Shown: positions 57,704 to 64,000 of the stretch, in pieces
Layout of the letters: every line of letters starts with the position of its first letter
Numbering within the stretch: position 1 is the stretch's first letter
DNA from: Pasteurellaceae bacterium Macca
GTDB taxonomy: Bacteria; Pseudomonadota; Gammaproteobacteria; Enterobacterales; Pasteurellaceae
Direction of reading: 5' to 3'
Length of the DNA: 64,000 bases
Assembly (NCBI GenBank): GCA_023101485.1
Contig: LVZB01000001.1
Location: forward strand, 1,544,001-1,608,000
Notes under the pieces: generated by a model
Told to the model about the DNA's origin: nothing
Databases searched by the model: none
Seen by the model: the letters and a program-made list of their open reading frames with translations, nothing else
Translations under genes and position numbers: made by a program

Positions 57704-59560
57704 TTAACGGATAATCTCATCCACCGCTTTGCCCGCAAGGGCTTGTTGAATGGATTTATTCATTCGCTTAGCGGCGAAGGCTTGGGTGGCGTGGTCGAGA
57801 TCTTTAATGCCCTGCAAGATAGCACTGCGATCTTCCCCTTGTTTAGTGGTGATCAGCTGTTGTAACACTTGCTCAATGGCACGAAATTCCGCTTCGCTAA
57901 GGAGATCCGCGCCGTCGGCTTGGAGGGCGGTGATCACGCTGTCGATAACACGGTCGGCATCGACACGGGTTTCCGCTAATTGGCGCGCTTGCATATCTTC
58001 CTTCGCATTTTGCAGGGAGCTTTGTAGCATGTTCATTACTTCTTCATCCGTTAAGCCGTAGGAAGGCTTAATTTGAATGGAGGATTGCACCTTAGTGGAT
58101 TTCTCCATCGCCGTGACACTGAGTAAGCCGTCGGCATCGACTTGGTAGGTGACTCGAATGTGTGCCGCACCGGCGGACATGGGTGGAATGCCTCTGAGGG
58201 TAAAACGCCCGAGGGAACGGCAATCTTCCACTAATTCACGCTCCCCTTGGAGCACATGGACGGTCATGGCGGTTTGACCGTCTTTGGCGGTGGTAAATTC
58301 TTGGGCACGGGCAACGGGAATGGTGGTGTTGCGTGGAATGATTTTTTCCACTAAACCGCCCATTGTTTCAATGCCTAAGGAGAGGGGAATCACATCAAGG
58401 AGAAGCATTTCGCTGTCGGGTTTGTTGCCGATAAGAATATCCGCTTGAATCCCTGCCCCAAGGGCGACCACTTTGTCAGGGTCAATGGAGGTGAGTGGTG
58501 TTCTGCCAAAAAATTCGCCAACTAATTCACGCACCAATGGCACACGGGTTGAGCCGCCAACCATCACGACTTCTTGCACATCATTGGCTGAAATTTGGGC
58601 ATCTTTCAACGCTCGGCTACACGCCATTAAAGAGCGTTTTACCAGCGGTTGAATGAGTTGGTTAAATTGCTCACGGTTAAGTTCGCCTTGCCAGTGTGCA
58701 AATTTTAGGGAAATTTTGACCGCTTGTGAAAGGGCAATTTTGGCTTCTGTGGCGAGGGTGAGTAATTCACGCTGTTGAGAAGGCGTTTCAGGTTGAACGC
58801 CGGCTTGTTCGGCAATCCAATTTGCGATCAGGTGGTCGAAATCATCCCCCCCAAGGGCGGTATCGCCCCCTGTGGCTAACACTTCAAACACGCCACGGCT
58901 TAAGCGGAGAATGGAAATATCAAAAGTTCCGCCGCCTAAATCATAAACGGCAATCACGCCCTCTTGACCGCTATCTAAGCCGTAAGCAATGGCAGCGGCG
59001 GTGGGTTCGTTCAGCAAGCGTAGCACATTCAGCCCTGCTAATTTGGCGGCATCTTTGGTGCTTTGGCGTTGTGCATCATCAAAATAGGCCGGCACGGTAA
59101 TCACTGACCCCATAATTTCGCCCCCTAGGCGTTGTTCGCTAAGGGCGGTTAATTTTTTCAGAATCTCACTCGACACCTCCACTGGGCTGACTAAACCTTG
59201 TGGGGTGGCAATCAGCGGTAAGCCATTTTCGCTGGCGGAGAATTGGTAGGGTAAATTCGGGTAGCGATGTTGCACATCGGCTAAGGAACGCCCAATCAAG
59301 CGTTTGGCAGAAATGACCGTATGTTGAGGGTCTTGGCTGGCTTTGGCGGCGGCTTCCACGCCTACGGTAATGGCATCTTCGCCATAATGAACAATAGAGG
59401 GAACTAAGGTTCTTTCGTTATCGTCAAGCAAAATCCTTGCCTGCCCACTGCGAACACTTGCCACAAGGGAATTTGTTGTGCCTAAATCAATCCCGACGGC
59501 TAATTTATGTTGGTGGGGGGCGCTGCTTTGCCCGGGTTCTGCGATTTGTAGTAGTGCCAT
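57704..59560 (-). CDS. hscA: Fe-S assembly chaperone HscA
   Basis: Hsp70 that with HscB drives cluster transfer from IscU. 618 residues from the ATG at 59560, giving [20 protein letters not shown] like the E. coli N-terminus. The ATPase domain shows [35 protein letters not shown] and [13 protein letters not shown]; the substrate domain has [17 protein letters not shown] frame opens earlier at 59590 but overlaps the control region. No hscB in front; nqrM ends 38 bp upstream. An uptake sequence lies inside at 58719. Confidence 0.95.
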   Translation of the reverse strand: MALLQIAEPGQSSAPHQHKLAVGIDLGTTNSLVASVRSGQARILLDDNERTLVPSIVHYGEDAITVGVEAAAKASQDPQHTVISAKRLIGRSLADVQHRYPNLPYQFSASENGLPLIATPQGLVSPVEVSSEILKKLTALSEQRLGGEIMGSVITVPAYFDDAQRQSTKDAAKLAGLNVLRLLNEPTAAAIAYGLDSGQEGVIAVYDLGGGTFDISILRLSRGVFEVLATGGDTALGGDDFDHLIANWIAEQAGVQPETPSQQRELLTLATEAKIALSQAVKISLKFAHWQGELNREQFNQLIQPLVKRSLMACSRALKDAQISANDVQEVVMVGGSTRVPLVRELVGEFFGRTPLTSIDPDKVVALGAGIQADILIGNKPDSEMLLLDVIPLSLGIETMGGLVEKIIPRNTTIPVARAQEFTTAKDGQTAMTVHVLQGERELVEDCRSLGRFTLRGIPPMSAGAAHIRVTYQVDADGLLSVTAMEKSTKVQSSIQIKPSYGLTDEEVMNMLQSSLQNAKEDMQARQLAETRVDADRVIDSVITALQADGADLLSEAEFRAIEQVLQQLITTKQGEDRSAILQGIKDLDHATQAFAAKRMNKSIQQALAGKAVDEIIR

Positions 59561-59598
59561 ATTTTCTCTCTTTGTTCTAAACGTTCTCATTAAGTTGG

Positions 59599-59850
59599 TT
59601 ATTTGACTTCGTAAAAGCTCGATTCCGCTTTCTTCGCAAAGTGTTCCACTTCTTTGGGATCGGCTGTGCCGTCTGCCATTTTCGCTTTGAGGTTATCGCA
59701 AGGCTCTTCGCAGTCGCACATTTTTTTCATCCCTAAGGCGGTAATCCCACCACAACTGCCTTTAATGGTTTTGCCTTTAATGATAAAGCCAATGGACATG
59801 GCGAAAATAATCGCCAAGAATAAGCCGAAAGTGATTAAGATAGTTTCCAT
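59599..59850 (-). CDS. nqrM: Na+-NQR maturation factor NqrM
   Basis: An 83-residue protein with one N-terminal membrane helix ([20 protein letters not shown]) followed by a Cys motif GSCGGI and MCDCEEPCD. NqrM delivers iron to the NqrD-NqrE site of the sodium-pumping quinone reductase. Between apbE (9 bp) and hscA. The nqr structural genes are not in this window. Confidence 0.93.
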   Translation of the reverse strand: METILITFGLFLAIIFAMSIGFIIKGKTIKGSCGGITALGMKKMCDCEEPCDNLKAKMADGTADPKEVEHFAKKAESSFYEVK

Positions 59851-59859
59851 ATTTGCTCC

Positions 59860-60924
59860 TTATTTTTGTTCAATGAGTTTTTGAAATTCGCTCGACATTT
59901 TGGTTTCAAAGGTATCGCCGTTTTTAATAATTAGGAAAATAGCTAATTTCTCTTTTTCTGCCAATTCGAGGGCTTTTTCCGCCCCGAGGACATAAAGCCC
60001 CGTGGATAAGCCATCCGCCGTCATCGTTGTCGGGGCGAAAACAGTAATCGAAGCGAGGTTATGTGTAATCGGGCGTTTGATTTTAGGGTCGATAATGTGG
60101 GATAAGCGGTTGCCCTGTTCATCTTCAAAATAGTTACGGTAGTTACCCGACGTCGCCATGCCTAAATTATGCAGTGGTACGGTGATCTGTACGCTTGTGC
60201 CTTGACTAAATTCCGGTTTTTCAATGGCAATATTCCACGAGTGGTTCTGTAAATTCGTGCCTTTGCCGTAAATTTCGCCCCCAATTTCGACTAAGTAGCG
60301 TTGAAGACCTAATTTTTCGAGGTGTTGGGCAACTTTATCTACGCCAAACCCTTTGGCAATGGAGGAGAGATCAATATAGACCTTCGGATGTTTTTTGATC
60401 AAAAAGCCTTTGCCGTTTTGTGGATCGTTATTTGTAAAGCCCACGGCAAGTTTATCAATTCCGACATAAGCTGAACGCTCGGCAATCAGTTCATCACTGG
60501 GCACTTTGTTAAGGCGTTTATCTGGCCCGAAACCCCAAAGATTCACTAAAGGCCCAACAGTAACATCTAATGCCCCTTGGGTAACGTGATTTAAGCGAAT
60601 CGCTTCTTGCACGACGGTGGCAAAATCCGTTGCCACATTAAAGGGGCTATCGGTGTGTTCAAAGGTATTAAATTGGCTGATTTGGGAATCTTTTTGGTAG
60701 GTGGACATCTGGTTATTCACCTCTTTTAACAACATATCAAGCTGTTGTTGTACCTCTTTAGGGGAAGGTAAATTGGTGACTGTGCCGTCATTGATATATT
60801 TAATGTGGTAAGTCGTTCCCATGGTTTTGCCTTCTAGGGCAATTTGTTCTGGGGCTTTTTCACAGGCTGAAAGAGCAATAGCCAGTAGAAGTGGGCTAAG
60901 CCAAGTGAGTAATTTTTGTTTCAT
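59860..60924 (-). CDS. apbE: FAD:protein FMN transferase
   Basis: Periplasmic flavin transferase that attaches FMN to NqrB, NqrC or RnfG. 354 residues with lipobox LALSAC (Cys near 20), then GKTMGTTYHIKYI, DLSSIAKGFGVDKVA, ATSGNYRNYF and a metal-site TTMTADGLSTGLYVLG. Same order as the apbE-nqrM pair that usually trails nqrABCDEF. An inverted G-rich/C-rich region and an uptake core lie upstream. Confidence 0.95.
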   Translation of the reverse strand: MKQKLLTWLSPLLLAIALSACEKAPEQIALEGKTMGTTYHIKYINDGTVTNLPSPKEVQQQLDMLLKEVNNQMSTYQKDSQISQFNTFEHTDSPFNVATDFATVVQEAIRLNHVTQGALDVTVGPLVNLWGFGPDKRLNKVPSDELIAERSAYVGIDKLAVGFTNNDPQNGKGFLIKKHPKVYIDLSSIAKGFGVDKVAQHLEKLGLQRYLVEIGGEIYGKGTNLQNHSWNIAIEKPEFSQGTSVQITVPLHNLGMATSGNYRNYFEDEQGNRLSHIIDPKIKRPITHNLASITVFAPTTMTADGLSTGLYVLGAEKALELAEKEKLAIFLIIKNGDTFETKMSSEFQKLIEQK

Positions 60925-61086
60925 ACGTTATCCTTGTTCCAAGCGGTTTTTACAAAAAAGGGTGTAAAAATAACCCCTTGATCTTTATTGGTATAGATAG
61001 AAGGGGCATTGTATGTATTCACTTTCCCCTTGCCAAGCTAAAATTTGATAGGAATCGGGGATTGTTGAGTTCGGTTTATGGCGGTT

Positions 61087-61830
61087 TTAGCGTTCTTTCC
61101 AGTAGCCAATCCACTCCTTCAACGCCATCATATTGACATTTAATGCCCCTGCTTGGGGAATAAAATACATCATATTCAAGCCGTAAGTTTCAGGGGTTGC
61201 ACCTGCGCCAACACTGGCTGGAAGCACTTCAAAGCCCTGTTGTTCAAAGAGGAGTTTTGCCCGTTGCATATGCCATTGGTTGGTCACCAAAATAATCCGC
61301 TTAATTTGCAACGGCGCAAGAATTTCTCGGCTAAAAAGGGCGTTTTCTTTGGTGGTTTTCGCCTTTTCTTCAAGCCATTTGGTAGGAATGTGGAAAAATT
61401 GTGCCAGTTCATTTGCCATGACGTTGGCTTCAGACGTGCCGTTGGGGCTACTGCCTGTAATGAGTAGGGGTAAGTTGGTTTCCCGTTGTAAAAAGGCCGC
61501 GTAGCGAACACGCTCCACGGCGATCTGATTGGTTGCGAGCTTAGCAAAAAGCTCTTTGCTATCCCTTAATCCGCCCCCAAGTAGCACAATCGCTTGGGCG
61601 GATTGATAATCTTGCAGGGTTAAATTATCTTCTTTGACTAAGCTATCCCCGAGTTTTTGTGAAGTGTAGGGAATACTAAAAAGATAGAGTATGGCGATCC
61701 CTAAAATAGTGCAAAGACGGCTTAATTTCCGCCACTGCAAGCGGTGAAAAATCAGGGAGAAAATCCACAGAATGAGAACATTAAAGGGGGGTAAAATCAC
61801 AGCTGTGATGATTTTTGTTAAGGCGAACAT
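61087..61830 (-). CDS. DUF218 (ElyC/SanA/YdcF) envelope protein
   Basis: A 247-residue protein with two N-terminal membrane segments (VILPPFNVLILWIFSLIF and LCTILGIAILYLFSIPY) followed by a DUF218 domain: SAQAIVLLGGGLRDSKELF, NLPLLITGSSPNGTSEANVM and IILVTNQWHMQRAKLLFEQQG. ElyC of this size and layout affects peptidoglycan and envelope assembly in E. coli. Assignment to ElyC rather than other DUF218 groups is likely but not certain. Confidence 0.85.
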   Translation of the reverse strand: MFALTKIITAVILPPFNVLILWIFSLIFHRLQWRKLSRLCTILGIAILYLFSIPYTSQKLGDSLVKEDNLTLQDYQSAQAIVLLGGGLRDSKELFAKLATNQIAVERVRYAAFLQRETNLPLLITGSSPNGTSEANVMANELAQFFHIPTKWLEEKAKTTKENALFSREILAPLQIKRIILVTNQWHMQRAKLLFEQQGFEVLPASVGAGATPETYGLNMMYFIPQAGALNVNMMALKEWIGYWKER

Positions 61831-61890
61831 AGCAAAATGTTGAAGTCGATAAAAGGGCGTTATTATTCCCCATTGGTTTGCCCTTGTCTA

Positions 61891-61919
61891 TTGTTTAAAA
61901 AGGCGTTTGAAATTAGAAT
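61891..61919 (+). promoter_or_regulatory. Promoter of the neuDBA genes
   Basis: TTGTTT (61891-61896) and TAGAAT (61914-61919) with 17-bp spacing, 30 bases before the neuD ATG. Confidence 0.5.
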
Positions 61920-61949
61920 GGCGCACTATTTTCTCATTGGGTAAGCATC

Positions 61950-62582
61950 ATGCGTAAAAAAGTGGTTTTTATTGGTGCAGGTGGTTATGCGAAATCGGTG
62001 TTAGATTCCCTTGATACGCAACACTTTGAATTTTGTGGTTTTATTGATAGCTTTAAGCCGGTGGGCACATTGCATTTCGGTTTTCCAATTTTAGCGGAAG
62101 CTATTGAGGAGTTTGAAGCTCGAGATCAATATGCCTATTTTATCTGTATTGGTAATAATGATCATCGCTTAGACAAGTTTTTGCGTTTAAAGCGTTTAAA
62201 TTGCGAGATTATTAACGTGATTGATAAGAGTGCGATTATTGCCAGCCATACTACACTTGGGGTGGGCGTTTTTGTCGGCAAAATGGCGATTATCAATAGT
62301 GGTGTGACGGTGGGTGATAATGTCATCATCAACACTAAAGCCTTGGTAGAACACGGTTGCCGTGTGGGCAATCATAGTAATATTTCGACAAACACGACCC
62401 TAAATGGGGATGTGATTGTCGAGGATTTTTGTTTTGTAGGCAGTTCATCCGTGATTACCGGTCAGCTTCGTATTGGTGAAGGTGGCATTGTAGGCGCGGG
62501 GGCTGTGGTTATTCGGAATGTGGACGCTCGAACCGTTGTGGCGGGCGTGCCAGCAAAATTTATTAAGGAAATTCAATCATGA
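61950..62582 (+). CDS. neuD: NeuD-family sugar O-acyltransferase
   Basis: A 210-residue two-domain protein. The PglD/NeuD N-terminal nucleotide-fold domain has KVVFIGAGGYAKSVLDSL. The left-handed beta helix of hexapeptide repeats (GVTVGDNVIINTKALVEHGC, IGEGGIVGAGAVVIRNV, VAGVPAKFIKE) follows from about 95. It likely acetylates sialic acid or assists NeuB. It overlaps neuB by 4 bp (ATGA), so it is coupled to sialic acid synthesis. Confidence 0.9.
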   Translation: MRKKVVFIGAGGYAKSVLDSLDTQHFEFCGFIDSFKPVGTLHFGFPILAEAIEEFEARDQYAYFICIGNNDHRLDKFLRLKRLNCEIINVIDKSAIIASHTTLGVGVFVGKMAIINSGVTVGDNVIINTKALVEHGCRVGNHSNISTNTTLNGDVIVEDFCFVGSSSVITGQLRIGEGGIVGAGAVVIRNVDARTVVAGVPAKFIKEIQS

Positions 62583-63619
62583 GTGAAGTTTTTATTGTCG
62601 CAGAGATCGGCTGTAACCATAATGGTGACCCTGCATTGGCGAAAAAAATGGTCGATGTTGCCAAGGAATGTGGCGTAGATGCCGTGAAATTTCAGACTTT
62701 TAAAGCTGATAAGCTGATTTCAAAATATGCACCTAAGGCAGAATATCAAAAAGTCACCACCGGCACGGCGGATAGCCAGCTTGAAATGACGCGTAAATTA
62801 GAGCTTCCTTATGAAGAGTTTGTCAAACTTGAAGCCTATGCTCGCTCCCTCGGGTTAGAGGTGTTTTCGACCCCGTTTGATTTTGAATCTATTGACTTTT
62901 TAGCCTCTCAACAGCAAAAAGTGTGGAAGATCCCTTCCGGCGAGCTGACCAATTTACCTTATCTCGAAAAGATCGCCCGTTTGCCGATTGAAGGCAAAAC
63001 CGTTGTGATCTCTACCGGTATGGCAACTATTGAAGAAACCAAGGCATCTTTAAAAGTGTTAGAAGAAAACGGTATGGCAAAAAAAGACATTACGATTTTG
63101 CATTGTAATACCGAATACCCAACCCCTTATGAAGATGTCAATTTGAATGCTTTTTACCAATTAAAACAAGAGTTTGCGGATTATAGTATCGGCTTTTCCG
63201 ATCACTCCGCAGGCTATTTTGCCGGCTTAGCCGCTGTGCCTTATGGCATTACCTTTATTGAAAAGCATTTCACCTTAGATAAGAATTTTGAAGGCCCTGA
63301 TCATAAAGCCTCAGTAACCCCTGAAGAGCTAAAATTACTTTGTGAGGGGATTCGTGCGGTGGAAAAATCCCTCGGTTCAAAGGAGAAATTAGTCACTAAT
63401 TCCGAAGCGAAAAATAAAATCGTGGCACGGAAATCCATTATTGCTTCCCGTCCAATTAAAAAAGGCGAACGCTTTACTCTGGATAATATCACCACCAAAC
63501 GCCCAGGTAATGGCATTAGCCCAATGGCGTGGTATGACGTGCTAGGTAAAGAAGCACAACAAGATTTTGAGGAAGATGAGCTGATTCAAGATAGCCGTTT
63601 TCCTAATCAAAAGGTGTAA
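62579..63619 (+). CDS. neuB: N-acetylneuraminate synthase
   Basis: Condenses N-acetylmannosamine with PEP to N-acetylneuraminate. 346 residues: FIVAEIGCNHNGDPALAKKM at the start, VFSTPFDFESIDFL, STGMATIEE, LHCNTEYPTPYEDVNL and GFSDHSAG in the TIM barrel. A SAF/antifreeze-like C-terminal domain (VARKSIIASRPIKKGE) completes it. A legionaminate or other nonulosonate synthase is the main alternative; the sequence alone does not settle it. Confidence 0.92.
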   Translation: MSEVFIVAEIGCNHNGDPALAKKMVDVAKECGVDAVKFQTFKADKLISKYAPKAEYQKVTTGTADSQLEMTRKLELPYEEFVKLEAYARSLGLEVFSTPFDFESIDFLASQQQKVWKIPSGELTNLPYLEKIARLPIEGKTVVISTGMATIEETKASLKVLEENGMAKKDITILHCNTEYPTPYEDVNLNAFYQLKQEFADYSIGFSDHSAGYFAGLAAVPYGITFIEKHFTLDKNFEGPDHKASVTPEELKLLCEGIRAVEKSLGSKEKLVTNSEAKNKIVARKSIIASRPIKKGERFTLDNITTKRPGNGISPMAWYDVLGKEAQQDFEEDELIQDSRFPNQKV

Positions 63620-63673
63620 GTAAAGTTTCATTTACTTATAAATAAACGTTATTTCAATACGGAAATCAAACCT

Positions 63674-64000
63674 ATGAAAAAGATTGCAATTATTACTGCA
63701 CGAGCAGGCTCAAAAGGGCTGCCAAATAAAAATGTGTTAATGGTTAATGGTAAGCCTTTAATGGCTTATTCCATTGAAGCAGCGATTGACTCTGGGGTAT
63801 TTGACAAAATTATTGTGACAACAGATTCGCAAGAATATATTGATTTACTTTCCCATTATCCAATTGAGTTTGTTAAGCGCGCTGCGCATTTAGCGAGAGA
63901 TGATTCGAGTTCTTTTGTTGCCTTGGAAGATGTGTTGAATCGATATCAAGATACCGATTTTGACTATTTTGTTCAGTTACAGCCAACCTCCCCACTCCGC
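63674..64000 (+). CDS. neuA: CMP-sialic acid synthetase (5' part, runs off the window)
   Basis: 109 codons seen. The nucleotidyltransferase signature IAIITARAGSKGLPNKNVLM is at 4-23, followed by IIVTTDSQEY and FVQLQPTSPLR at the window edge. It activates the NeuB product with CTP. 54 bp after neuB, same strand. The rest of the cluster, probably with a sialyl- or polysialyltransferase or capsule genes, lies beyond 64000. Confidence 0.92.
   Translation, partial: MKKIAIITARAGSKGLPNKNVLMVNGKPLMAYSIEAAIDSGVFDKIIVTTDSQEYIDLLSHYPIEFVKRAAHLARDDSSSFVALEDVLNRYQDTDFDYFVQLQPTSPLR

Overview
The window is chromosomal DNA of a member of the Pasteurellaceae, most likely from the Actinobacillus pleuropneumoniae/Mannheimia/Bibersteinia side of the family. 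The main sign is about thirty copies, found by eye, of the uptake signal core ACAAGCGGT or its complement, usually extended to ACAAGCGGTC plus an AT-rich tail. This is the Apl-type uptake sequence, not the Haemophilus AAGTGCGGT type. Gene content agrees: pilABCD next to coaE-yacG, a MetJ-like box at metK, and an NQR assembly factor. No rRNA, tRNA or CRISPR array was seen.

Layout. 0.2-6.7 kb (minus strand): glnE, a small lipoprotein, rseB, rseC and fadD. 6.7-8.8 kb: the yciI-yciA-yciB-yciC set, then yfbV on the plus strand. 9.4-13.5 kb (minus): RNase AM, a UDG-superfamily protein, a secreted SAM hydroxide adenosyltransferase family protein and exonuclease I. 13.6-16.3 kb is an accessory island with a BrnT/BrnA toxin-antitoxin pair, a degraded reading frame, and three small lipoprotein genes. 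Two of these are a recent tandem duplication, and each is preceded by the cut-off 3' tail of a lost gene. 16.3-21 kb: hemW, sdaA, sdaC, ytfJ. 21.2-24.4 kb (plus): yajC-secD-secF. 24.5-31.1 kb: purT, bolA, yajG, yeaL, grpE, an FMN reductase, a pirin and a secreted sugar dehydrogenase. 31.2-33.0 kb is a second accessory patch: an XRE regulator behind a triple 27-bp repeat, a 33-codon gene, and a gene split by an IS1016-like element with a perfect 8-bp target duplication. 33.2-46.0 kb: aspS, argE with a membrane protein and an ArcD-like antiporter, metK, radA, the type IV pilus genes pilABCD, coaE and yacG. 46.3-53.7 kb (plus): sucABCD and leuB. 53.8-60.9 kb (minus): apbE-nqrM-hscA and fdx-iscX, an isc segment split by a leucine-rich-repeat gene and a DUF4143 ATPase gene. 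61-64 kb: a DUF218 protein, then neuD-neuB-neuA for sialic acid activation, running off the end.

Regulation visible in the sequence. There is a MetJ-like operator before metK. CRP-like sites sit before sdaC (near -60) and sucA (near -41.5), and a CRP-S-like site before pilA. Intrinsic terminators lie inside two expected operons: sdaC/sdaA, and sucB/sucC, where the terminator is built from two inverted uptake sequences.

The best candidates for something undescribed are the duplicated lipoprotein array at 14.2-16.3 kb, the regulator with its 27-bp repeats and the interrupted gene at 31.2-33.0 kb, and the insertion inside the isc segment at 54.4-57.6 kb. All functional statements come from reading translated sequence by eye. 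No database search was run.
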